A DNA stretch of 64,000 bases from Bos javanicus (Eukaryota > Chordata > Mammalia > Artiodactyla > Bovidae). Under the pieces are notes generated by a model, which worked only from the letters and a program-made list of their open reading frames with translations, did not search any database and had not been told where the DNA came from. Made by a program: the position numbers and the translations under genes. The DNA lies in the NCBI RefSeq assembly GCF_032452875.1, contig NC_083885.1, forward strand, positions 65,517,625 through 65,581,624, read 5' to 3'. Positions 1 to 11,600 of this stretch are shown piece after piece (within the stretch, counting starts at the first letter, position 1; each line of letters starts with the position of its first letter).

Positions 1-283
1 GGCCTTTTTGTCCTCCATTTCTTATAGTCAAGACTCCAGTCTCCATGACCTTCTCTCATTTCCATATAACAGAACAGTTGTTAATCAAAAGAGGAACAGC
101 AAAGAAACCACTTGAAACAAGATCAAAGAACCAGAGAATCTCATCAAGATTAGGAGACCGGATCACCTAAGATCCTATACACATCCTAATCCTGTCAGCA
201 ACCCTACTACCCTTTTGAAACTTTGTGGAAGAAAGAATACAAGACTGTTACTGCCTTGATCCTTACTACATATATCTGCCTGA

Positions 284-501
284 CTACATGCGTGCGTGCT
301 CAATCACATCCGACTCTTTGTGACCTCATGGACTATAGCATGTTAGGCCCCTCTGTCCATGGATTTTCCAGTCAAGAATAGTGGAATGGGTTGCTATTTC
401 CTTCTCCAGGGGATCTTCCCAACCCGGGGATTGAACCTGTGTCTCTTGCATCCCCTGCATTGGCAGGTGGATTCTTTACCACTGTGCCTCCTGGGAAGCC
501 C
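284..501 (-). mobile_element. BovA-type SINE (antisense)
   Basis: The copy has the antisense BovA pattern: a CCGACTCTTTGTGACC-like block, then TTCTCCAGGGGATCTTCC and a terminal CTGGGAAGCCC. An open frame across it is a by-product of the repeat. Confidence 0.85.
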
Positions 502-639
502 ATCTGGCTACATAATCTTTCTCTACTCACCAGGAAGCAGGGGTACACAGTTCTTTAAGTGCTAGGTACTGTGTTCCCCTTTTGCCTGGAAAAGTAATAA
601 AGCCACTCTTTCTCCTCCATGAACTAAAAAGATGCACAA

Positions 640-1000
640 TGTTGAGAGTCACACGTTAAACTTTATTTGGGGCAAAATGAGGACTGCAGCCTTGGAAACA
701 GCGCTTCAAATAGCCCTGAGAGAATGCTCCAAAAAGGCAGTGGCAGAAGGTCAATATATAAGATTTTGGTGAAGGGTGAGTTCCATACAATCTGGCACTT
801 AGGAAAGGTTTTCTGCTAGTCATGAGGAACTGACGTCACCATGAAGGGATTTAGTGTTTTTCTAGATATGAAGAGATGCTAGGATTGGGATCATGAAATC
901 AGTTCCACAAAATATCCAGCTATCTAAAAGACCTGTTCCACCAGTTTCCCTGGAGCACAAAGTGCCTCACTGTCTACCCTGAATTCCCCTCAGGGGGTGT
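640..1000 (-). mobile_element. probable ERV LTR remnant (antisense)
   Basis: This stretch has the look of an antisense LTR: a reversed polyadenylation-like TTTATT near 662, then GC-mixed unique sequence. No primer-binding site or internal viral gene is visible. The family is not identified. Confidence 0.35.
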
Positions 1001-1103
1001 TGAAGCTGGGCCTAGAGCAGCACAGGGTCCAGTCTCTGCAGAGGCAGAAGGCAAATGCTTTTGTTGTTGCTGTTCAATCGCTGGCAAATGCTCTTGTGCA
1101 TGC

Positions 1104-1320
1104 AAGCTAAGTCTCTACAGTCGTGTCTGATTCTTTGTGATCCTATGGACCGTAGTCTGCCAGACTTTTCTGTCCATGGGATTTTCTGGCCAAGAATACT
1201 TGAATGGGTTGCCATTTCCTCCTCTAGGGAATCTTTCTCACCCAGAGACCAAACGTTTGTCCCTTGCATCTCCTGCATTGGCCAGCAGGTTCTTTACCAC
1301 TAGCACCACCAGTGAAGCCC
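1104..1320 (-). mobile_element. BovA-type SINE (antisense)
   Basis: A diverged antisense copy with the same block order as the element at 284-501, ending in GTGAAGCCC. Confidence 0.8.
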
Positions 1321-1440
1321 ACCAAATGCTCTTGCAAGTGCCAATTTGTAGCTGACACTGCCATAACTCAGTATTCCTGTTTGGCATTGGTGCCCAGAGC
1401 CAAGATTCTGGCAACAACCTCAGGTCGACTGGCTAACATC

Positions 1441-1830
1441 TCCTCTATGCCTCTGTCCTCAGTGCTATTGCTTATCAGTTGTGACCTTGAAAAAGCCACT
1501 TCCCTCTCCCTCAAATTCCTCATCACCTCTTATAGACTTTTCTTCCACTGAACAGGTTTTCCAGAGTTTTTAAACACCTAACTTAGACTGTGTTCTTCCT
1601 CTACTCAAAACTCTCCTCCACTCCCATGGCCCTGAGAAAAAAAGTACAACCTCTCATCTGCCACTCCATGTGCAGCCTGGCCTCAAATGTGACTTGCAGA
1701 AGCAGGATGGACTCAGGATTCCAGATGTTCCTGCTGCAGTTCCATCTCCAAGCCTCACCCACACAGCACAGTGGTGCTCAGAAATAGGGACACCATTCCT
1801 GAAGGCCTCACTGTCCTGGACCAATGGTGC
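1441..1830 (+). repeat. MIR/L2-like compound repeat, left arm of an inverted pair
   Basis: A MIR-like core (GTTGTGACCTTG... CCTCATCA) is followed by L2-like text (CTACTCAAAACTCTCC, GCAGCCTGGCCTCAAA). The same composite, reverse-complemented, lies at 4134-4510, so the two copies bracket the gene 1 promoter and first exon. Shared blocks include CTTTTCTTCCACTGAACAGG. Confidence 0.6.
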
Positions 1831-2319
1831 AAAATAAAGCAATGTGAGCAGGCGCCTCTCACTCGAGGCATTCATATTATGGTGCTGACACAGGCAGGGG
1901 AGAACCCTGAGCACGCAGCATTTACCTGTGGTGGGGGCGTCAGCTCAACTGCTGCCATCGGAGCCTCTGCAGGGACCCCGGTGGTGACAGTAGGGCGACC
2001 AGGTCGGATTCCGCATGGTTATTCCCCGCCAATGGCGAAGTCTAAAACCTTGTGCAGTACGAACAAAACCTCCACTTCTGCCTTTGGCCCCTCACCTACC
2101 TCCCAACATCTCACTGCAGAGTTTCTGACCAGATCCACAGTTTCAACGCAATCAAATCTGTGCCTAACGACAAAAAGGCTACATGTTCTAATGGTTCCCC
2201 CTCTCCCTTAGGAAGGATGAATTCCTTCTCCAGCCCTAGAGGTCACTTCTCAGCTCTCCTGGCAATTCATCTTGGCTTTTTCTGCCCCAGTGTTTCAGGT
2301 GTGGACCATGCTTCCTTGA

Positions 2320-2420
2320 GGCCTTAGAACTACATTACCCAGAAGTGTTGCGTCACGGAGCAGTGACGTTTATCCAATGAAAATACAGAAAAGGAGCGTT
2401 TCCGGGGAGGGGCTTCAGGT
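2320..2420 (+). promoter_or_regulatory. Promoter of KRAB-ZNF gene 1
   Basis: Position 2329 starts ACTACATTACCCAGAAG, which resembles the ZNF143 (SBS) element. Two inverted TGACG half-sites lie at 2351-2355 and 2364-2368, and a CCAAT box at 2374-2378. The same ACTnCATTAnCCAGAAAG plus CCAAT order recurs upstream of genes 2 and 3, which supports a shared core promoter. Factor identity is inferred from motif likeness only. Confidence 0.65.
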
Positions 2421-2687
2421 GTCTTCCTGGCGGACATTTTGATTCCTCTCAAGTCTGTGGAGCCGGACGGAAGGTCTGAGCGTGCGGTGTCGGGAGGCCT
2501 GTTGCAGGCCGAGAGAGCGCAAGGGGCGTCTTCGAAGGCACTGCATAGGGGACGGCGTAAGAGCTGGGGACACTGCCGCCTGCAGGGTGTGTCCGCGCCA
2601 AGTCCGACCTGACCAGTGGAGGGTCGCCGCACCGCTCTGTGGAAAGAAGCTCTGATGGCGGTGCCTGCCCTGAAGGACCCCGGTCAG
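2420..2687 (+). CDS. Gene 1 exon 1 (5'UTR plus 11 codons)
   Basis: This is GC-rich first-exon sequence. The ATG at 2655 opens an 11-codon leader (MAVPALKDPGQ) that ends exactly at CAG|GTAAGT (donor at 2688), phase 0. The transcription start is not visible, so the left edge is approximate. Only 2655-2687 is coding. Confidence 0.75.
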
Positions 2688-5600
2688 GTAAGTGCAGTGA
2701 GTTCTGGGTTCTCCGCTGCCCGTTTCCCCACCAGAATGAGAACACCCCAGGTGAGCAGCTTCCTGCTCACGTTGTTTGTGGCCTTAAAAAACGTGCAACT
2801 CAGAAGTTGAGTTGTGTTTTATTCCGTGGGGATTTTTAGGATTTCCAGCCCAAGAAACTTCTCAAGGAACCCTGGGAGGTGAAGGGAGAAACTCTTACAG
2901 GAAGGGGGACCCCCTCCAGGACCCGAAAGTGGGCTCTAACACTGGGAAGTGAATTGTTCGAGGAGACACTTGTGCTGGCAAAGCAAGAGATTTTATTGGG
3001 AAGGGGCTCTGGTCGGACAGCAGTAGGGTAAGGGAACCCAGGAGAACTGCTCTGCCACGTGGGTTGCAGTCTGGAGTTTTATGGGGACGGGATTAGCTTT
3101 GGTTGTCTTTAGCCAATCTTTCTGACTCAAGAGTCCTTCCGGGTGGTGCACACCTTGTTCAGCCAAGATGGATGCCAGTGAGGATGATTCTGGAAGGTGT
3201 TGGGACACCTGGTGTCACTTTTTTACCTTTCCAGAACTCTGTGTTGGTGGTGGCTTATTAGTTCCAGTGTTCCTTACCAGGACCTCCTGTTGTAAAACAA
3301 CGCATGCAAATAGTTACTACGGTACCTGGCCAGGGCAGGCGGTTTCAGTGTGCTTCCCCTAACAAAGCCAGCGTATATATAAGTTTTGCAACAAAGGGCA
3401 GGTGTTTGAACATCAATAGATTATTGTTAAGGAAAGTCAGATAACCCAAGTTAAGGAATTAAGCACTTTTCTGTGTATGGAAAGATGTGAGTCTGGGCTC
3501 ACTGAAATCATTTCTGTCGTGGCAGTCTGAGCTGTAGTTGAAAAAGAATTTCCAGAGATAAGGCATTTTAGACTAGAGCGAATTTATTGAGAACAAAGGG
3601 GAGAGGTAGAGAGGGGTGCTGCAAAGACAGAGGGCGGACTCCCTAACTGACCAGGGAGAGCCACCAGGAGACTGTTAGAACAGCGGGTGGCTCAAGGGCT
3701 TGCCGACTATTTTTATAGCCTCAAGGAAAAGAAAATTCCTGTGGAGAGGGGTGATGTTAGGTCAATAGTCAGGATTCTGTGTATTATGTCATATGGAGGC
3801 TGGAGCTGGCTGGTTAGGAACAGAATGAACATGACAATGGTTGCCCTGGAGCTTGGCTAATCATGGAGATATTGTCCTATCATCTCGATATAGGGCTCCA
3901 CAACTCCTTTGATATGCACCTCGGCTATCTGGGGCCAGTATCCTGTGTTTTCATATCCTGAGTTTCTCGGGACTCAGCATAGGAGTGACTGTAGTCTGCT
4001 GGCTGCTAAATGGCAAGTATTCTTCCTGAATTCCTAGGGCTCACTGGCTCACACTGGAGGGCTGCAATCGCTGATCGCTGTGGCATCTTTTTTGTTTACC
4101 TATATGGCAGGAAGTGTCCCATTTTTCACACTTTATCTCATGTGCCTGGCCCAAGGCGCAGTGAGGCCTTCAGGGGTGGTGTCCCTGTTTCTGACCACAG
4201 GTGTAATGTGGTGTGGGTGAGGCTTGGAGATGCAACTGAACCAGGAACATTGGGGAACCTGGAGTCCATCGTGTTTCTTCAAAAAACAAAGTTTGAGGCC
4301 AGGCTGCACGTGGAATGGCAGATGAGAGGTTGTACCTTTCTTCTCAGGGCACTGGGAACGCTGGAGAGTTTTGAGTAAAGGAAGCATATGATCTGTGGGC
4401 TTTTAAAAGTTCTCCAAAATAAATAAATAAATAAATAAAAGCTCTCCAAGGCCTGTTCAGTGGAAGAAAAGTCTGTAGGGGTTGATGAGGACTTGAGCAA
4501 TGGAAAGTATGGCTTCTCAGAGCTCACAGCTGATAAAGGGTAGTAGTGAGGATGAAGTCATACAGTAGATGTTAGCCAGTCAGCCTGAGGTTATTGGGCT
4601 GTGGTACCAGGCAGCTGCCCTGGCAAGTCCTGAGTCCTTGGAGCACTGCCCTGGTCACTTTCCTCTGTGGTCTGCATGTTCCCACAGATTCCCACAGCTG
4701 CAGAAGAACATTTAGTAAATGGAGGTTGTCCCAGTCCCTTACTTGTTCACACTGTCACGCACACATTTTCTGTATTTGAGGAGGGTCTTGGGGCTCTTAA
4801 CCTGCCATTCTCCCAACATTTCGGTTTGGGGACCTTGGCAACCCTGTGCCTGGGGTAGTGAGTGCACACTGGTTCTATGGAGGAATTATGGAACATTGAA
4901 ACCCATACCAGTATGTTGAAGTGCTTTGAGGTAAGGCTAAGCTGGTTAAGGTAAGTGGGGGTCTTTTTTTTCTGGTGGGAATAAACAACAGGGAAGAGCA
5001 GAATTTCAGCTTGAAATTAAATGCCTGTGTGTTCCAAAGGCAACAGGAAGTTCAGATCAGAGGAGGGAGTTTTTCTTCCCCAGGTATCAGGAGACTCCAT
5101 CAGATTCGACAGTAGAGGAGATGTGTGAGAAGATGGAAAGTGTGAGACTGTTCATGATTTTATTTGTCCCTGTTACACCAGAGCCATGTGACCTTTGAGG
5201 ATGTGGCCGTGTACTTCTCCCAGGAAGAATGGTGTCTTCTTGATGAGGCTCAGATACAACTGTACCTTGATGTCATGTTGGAAAACTTTGCACTTGTATG
5301 CATGCTGGGTAAGGCCCCACTCCCTCCTCTATCCTCTTGAGCTAGGCTCTGCCTTTCTTCTTTTCCCCAGGGACAGCTCTGTCTTTCTTACATGTGGACC
5401 ATGGTTACCATGTATCTGATATTTATTTTGCCTGTCTGTACAGAAGAGTGTTGTCACTGACATGGGCACTACTAAACAGATGGTGAGCAATTCTTCCCAC
5501 AACCTTTTCCAAGGTTCCTACATGTATGTAGTTTTCCTACATACGTGCCTGCAGCTTTATTTTTTGTCTTTTGATGACTACCATCTAATGGATGTGTAGT

Positions 5601-8600
5601 GGTATATCTTTACCATTTCCATTGCATTTCCCTTATGGTGTGCTTATTGGCCATTTGTATATCTTTTTTTTTTTTTTTTTGGTCCAAGCCATGTTGACTT
5701 CTGGGATCTTAGTTCTCCGACCAGGGATTGAACCTGGGCCTAATGGCTGTGAATATGTAGAGTCTTAACCACTCTACTGTCAGGGAATTCCTGTGTATAT
5801 CTTTCAAAAATATCTATTCAGGTCCTTTTCCTATTTTTTTCATCAGATTGGTTTTTTTTAGTTGTTGAGTTCTAGACTTCATCCATATATTCTGGATATT
5901 AATTCCTTGTACTCTGTGGTTGCCTTTTTACTATGTTTATAGTTCCCTGTGATGTACAATAGGTCAGTTTTTTCCTTTTCCCCTATACCTTTTTGAGGTA
6001 TAATTGACAGATGACATTAAGTTAAAGGTATGAAACAAACAAACAAAATGTTCTTTTTTTTTTTTAAGGTTCAGGATCTCATTTATTCTTTTGTTGCCTG
6101 GGCTTTTGTTGTCATAGACGAGAAATCATGCCCAAATCCAGCATTTTGAAGCTTTTGCCTTTTGTACATGTCTTGGTAGATTTATAACTAAATATCACTT
6201 TTTCTCTTTTTTTGTACTAATGTACATGGTATTTAGTTTTTAGCCTCAAATTTCAGTTTTTTGTGGGGCTGGTATGTAGGTCAGTGATTGGTTTTTATAT
6301 TGTAACTTTGTATCCTGAAAACTTTGTTGTTTTTTAGTGAAAGAAGGCTTATTTAGAGACATACACCCAGAATGTGGGCCATCTCAGAAGGCAAGAGTGG
6401 CCTGTAATTACTTTTTGTTCTAGGATATTTTTGGCAGGGTGTCTATATTTGGGGTTTCTAACGTACCTGATCATGTCATTTGAGAGTGAAGACAATTTTC
6501 CTTCCTTCCCAATGAGTATATCTTTTCCTAATTAAAAAGCTTCTAAACAGCAAAAGAAACTATCAACAAAATCAAAGGGTAACCTACCTAATGGGAGAAA
6601 ATATTTGCAAGCCATATATTTAAGGGGTAAATATTCCAAAATATAAGAACTTATATAACTGGATACCAATCAATATGTATTTTAAGTATTGATAGGTGTT
6701 ATGTTAACTGACTTTCAAATGTTAAACCAGTTTCAATTGCCCAGTTGGTCATGGTATATAATTCTTTTTATATAGTTTTTTAATCGATTTTTAAAAGTTG
6801 TTAAATTTTTTGTGTCTGTGTTCATGAGAGATATAATTCTATAGTTTTCTTTTAATGTTTTTGGTTTGGTATTAAAGTAATACTGGTCTCAAATAATGAG
6901 TTAGGAGCTGTTTCCTTTGTTTCTGTCTTCTGAAAGAGATTGTAGAGAATTGTATAATACATTCTCTCATTACATGTTTGGAAGAATTTTCTTTTTGGCC
7001 ACACTGCATAGCATGAAAAATCTTAAAAAAAAGAAAAATCTTAGGCCCTGACCAAGAATTGAATGCATGCCCCATGCAGTGGAAGCACAGAGCTTAACCA
7101 TTGGAACCCCAGTGAGGCTCCCTGATTCATTTTCTTTAATTGACGCAGACCTGTTCAGATTATCTATTGTGTGGGTTTTGGTAGACTATCTTTCAGGGAA
7201 TTGATCCCTTGCATCTAGGAGATGCAAGATGGAGAAGGAAATGGCAACCCACTTCAGTATTCTTGCCTGGAGAATCCCAGGGATGGGGGAGCCTAGTGGG
7301 CTGCAGCCGCACAGAGTTGGACACGACTGAAGCGACTTAGCAGCAGCTTAGCAGCATCTAGGTGATCAAATTCATGGGGTTAGAGATTAGTCATATTTTT
7401 CATTATTATTATTTTAATCTCCATGGTATCCACAGTGATGTTTTATTTTGAATTTTTTGTCTGTGTTATTATTAATTTGTGTTCTCTGTTTTTATCCTCA
7501 TGAGCCTGACTTGACTGCTGTGAACATAGGAGTCTATATCTTTTTGAATTAAAATTTTTGACTGGATATATGCCCAGGAGTTAAACTGCTGGATCATAAT
7601 GGCAACATTACTTTTAACTTTTTGAGGAACATCTATACTGTTTTTCATAATGGCTGCCCAACAGCATTTGTTATTTGTAGACTTTTGTTTTTAATATGTG
7701 TGTATGTAAGTATTTATTTGGCTATTCTGGGTCTTAATTGGAACACCTGGGAGCTTTTAGGTGCTACATGCAAACTCTTATCTCGAGCTTGTGGAATCTT
7801 AATTCCCTGACCAGGGATAGGATCTGGGCCCCCTGCATTGGGAGCATGAAGTTTTCTTTTCTGGTTTTTTTTTTTTTTTTGGTAAGCAAGGGAGCATGGA
7901 GTCTTAGCCATTGGACCACCAGGGAAGCCCCTGTAGACTTCTTAATAATGGCATTCTGCCTGGTGTGAGGTGGTACCTCATTGTAGTTTTGATTTGCATT
8001 TCTTTCTTTCATTTTTCTCTTTGCTTTTCAGTTTTGGAAGTTTCTACACATCAAGCACAGAGATGCTTTCCTCAGCTGTGTCCAGTGTATCAATAAGCGC
8101 ATCATATTCATTCTTCATGTATGTTATAGTCTTTTTGACTTCTAGAATTTTGAGTTCTTTCTTTGAATTTCCATTTCTCAAATGTCCAACTCTTTGCGAC
8201 CCTGTGGACTGCAGCGTGCCAGACTTCTTGTCCATCACAAACTCCCAACTCTACCAAACATTAATCAGCATATATATCATACTTGTTTCGTATTTCAAGT
8301 GTGATAATTACAACATCTTTGTGATAGCTGATTCTGGTTTTGAAGTTTCCTTTGTCTCTTCAGATTGCTTTTCACTATTTAGTATGCTGTGTAATTTTTT
8401 CTTGATAACTGGCATGATGTATGGAGTAAGAGGAACCACTATAGATAGGCCTTTATTCATGTGTTGGTAAGATGTGGAGAAGGGAAGCCTCCACAGTACT
8501 GGAAGGATTCATAGTATGTTTACTTATCAGTCTTTTAATGAGCTTGTGTGTCTGGACTATGAACTTCACAAGTTACTTTCAATTTATTTTCCTCCCATTA

Positions 8601-11600
8601 GGTGGGACAGCCATGTGTAGAGAGGGCTGGAATTGAGCACTTGTTTTTCTTGTCAGTTACCTTATTAAGAAGAACAGAATGTTCTGGCTATTTTATTTGT
8701 CTGATCTTTATCATTTTCTTTTTCAGAATGCTTTGTCTATTTAATGTGTGTGGGTTTTTTTTTTTTGTAGTTCATCAAGTTGTAAAGATTATGATATTTA
8801 TTTTTTTAATATAAGCATTTATTGCTGTAAATGTTCTCCTTAGTACTGCCTTTGCTGCATCCTGTAGTTTTAGTATGTGGTGTTTTGTTTACATTGGTCT
8901 ATTAAATATTCTCTGATTTCCCTTGTGATTATTTTCTTGAACCTATTTATTTCCAGAATTTTGTAGATATTTCAGTTTTCCATATGTTATGTTATGGATC
9001 TTCATTCTGTTGTGGTTAGAGAGGATAGTTGGTATAAACTTTATCTAATTAAATCTATTGTTCCTATCCAGAGTAGAGTATGGAAATTTCCAAATATTAA
9101 GGTAGAACTGTCTGTTTCTCCTCTTGATTGTCAGTTTTTGCTTCATGTATTTCAGTGATCTACTATTGAGTGCGTGACTATTTATACTTATTGCATCATC
9201 TTACATTGAATCTTCCCAAAATATATGTCCTTCGTAGTCTTTAGATTTAAAATCCTTATTGTTTGGTATGATTTATAGCTACTCCTGTGTGCTTTTTGTT
9301 ACTATTTGCATGAAGTATCTTTACCTACCTTTCAGTTTCCACTTGTGTTTTGTCGACAGCATGCAGTTGTTGCTGTCGTCTTGGATTGTGCCACACAGCC
9401 TGTGAATTCTTCCTCCTGTGACCAGGGATTGAACCCATGCCCTCAGCAGTGAAACTGCTGAATCCTAACCACTGGACTGCCAGGGAGTTTCCTGGATGGT
9501 TTTTTTGAATCTATTCTGCCAGTCTGTGTTTTGCTCTGAGAGGTTAATCTATTCACTTTAGAGCAGTTATTGATGAGAGGTTATTTTTTTCATCTTGCTC
9601 TTTGTTTTCTATATACGCCTTGGAGCTTTGTCATTCCTTACTTTTTGTTATTTTCTCCTTTTGTATTTAGTTGATTTGGGGGGGGGGTAGTGAAATATCT
9701 TAATTCCCTTTTCATTTCCTTTGTGTGCATAATAAAACTTTTTCTTTATTTTTTTGTATTTACCATGGGAATTACATTTAATATCCTAAAGCTAGAGCAT
9801 ACTAATTTTAATTTATACCAGTTTACCATCAGTAACATCAAAAAAATTTCTGGGAATTCCCTAGTGGTCCAGTGGTTAGGACTCTGCAGTCTCACTGCCA
9901 TGGGCCTGGGTTCAGTCCATGGTCTGGAACTAAAATACTGAGAGCCGTGCTGGCAGGCCAAAAAAATTTTTTTTCTGCTTCTATACAGCTTTATCTGTAT
10001 CATTTTACACATTAGTGTCTTTTCGGTTCAACCTGAAGGACTCCCTTTAGCATTTCTTGAACTTCCTCATCTTTTATTTACCTAGATATACTAATTTCTA
10101 ATTTACCTAAATATGCTAATTTCGCCTTCATTTTTGAAAGAATCTTGGTTGGCAGGTTTTTTTCCTTCAGCCATCTGAACATATCAGCCCACTGTCTTCT
10201 GGTCTTCTCAGATTTCCCATAAGAAATCTGCTAATGATATTGTTTGGGACCCCTTGTCTGTGATGAGTCACTTCTCTCACTGATTTCAAGATTCTCTGTT
10301 TCAGCAGTTTGATTATAATGTGCCATGATGTGGGTCTTCTCGTTTATTCTGCTTGAAGTTCATTTATGTTCTTGGATGTTTACATTCATATCTTGCCTCA
10401 AATCTGGGATGTTTTTCTGCATTGGATTTCTCTAGTGATTTTTTTTTCACTTCAGCAATTGTACTTTTCAGCTCCCAAATTTCTTTTTTTTTTTTTAATA
10501 CTTACTATCAAAAAAAAAAACAAAAACACAAAGCAAAACAACTTGCTGTATCTTTTATTGTTAGTTCCATTTTGTTGAGGCAGCTTTTAAAAATTTCTTT
10601 TGGTTCATTTGTTTACCAGTTTGAACATCTTTTTCAGACAAATCTTTTTCTAGTCACTATGGGCTCTACTGGTGGCCCAGACAGTAAAGAATCCACCTGC
10701 AATGTGGGAGACCTGGGTTCGATCCCTGGGTTGAAAAGATTCCCTGGAGGAGAGCGTGGCAACCCACTCCAGTATTCTTGCCTGGAGAATCCCCATGGAC
10801 ATAGGGTTGCAAAGAGTTGGACATGAGTGAACAACTAAGTATGGTTACCATCTATTCTTTTTGTACCTTTTCATAAGGTACAACAGCTGTTGATTGTTAT
10901 TGTCCTTTCCTTCTTTGTATGCCTTGTGAGTTTTTGTTGTTGAAAACTGAACATTGGCATCTTATGGTTGTAACTCTGAAGATACTGTGCTTGCCATTAA
11001 CCAGGGTTTGCGGGGTGGGGGGTTCTTGTTTTTGATGTTTTTAGAGTGTCTCTTTCCTGTATATTGACATGAGATGTAAACTGACAGGCTTTTCAGTGTG
11101 CCTTTCCTTGGGGGTGCACCATGACTTAAATTCCACAATATAAGCGGTTGTCTTTTATGATTTTTTAAATTATTATTCATTTATTGTCTGTGCGGGGTCC
11201 TTGTTGATACATACTTTTCTCTAGTTGTTGTGAGCAGGGGCTATGCTCTAGTAGTGCATGGGCTTCTCATTGCTCTGGCTTCTTTTGTTGCAGAGCACGG
11301 GCTCAAGGGTATGTAAGCTTCAGTAATTGTGGCACATGGGCTAAGTAGTTGTGGCTCCCAGGCTCTAGAGCACAGGCTCAGTCCATCAGAGCTGCTTTTT
11401 GCAGTGTTTAAATATTGTCCCTTTTTGTGTGCTGAGTTCTTCTGGGCTGGTGTTGGCCACTCACCTGACCTGCTCTTCTATTAAGAGTTGTATCATTTGC
11501 CTTCCATGTAGTTGTTGAACTGAGAGTGGACAGTCCTTCATGATTTGCAGGATGGACATGACTCTGGTCTCAGCACAAAGCACTCTCAGGTAGTCTGGCC

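Larger units (their letters stand above)
5794..11010 (-). mobile_element. Old L1 fragments (antisense) filling the gene 1 intron
   Basis: T-rich text typical of antisense mammalian L1 runs through most of this intron. At 7565-7680 it reads like the L1 3' region (GGATATATGCCCAGGAG, then AATGGCTGCCCAACAGCATTT). It is broken by several SINEs annotated separately. No L1 open frame of useful length survives. Boundaries between fragments were not resolved. Confidence 0.6.

Noticed and set aside
284..501. BovA and tRNA-type SINE hits as possible functional tRNA genes
   Set aside because: They keep B-box-like blocks but lack a foldable complete tRNA and occur as scattered repeat copies.
2330..2745. 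Minus-strand frames over the gene 1 CpG exon
   Set aside because: High G+C content produces stop-poor frames; no family match and no splice logic on that strand.
5194..5419. Plus-strand 74-codon frame overlapping the gene 1 KRAB exon
   Set aside because: It is in a different frame from the KRAB reading and crosses the donor site.
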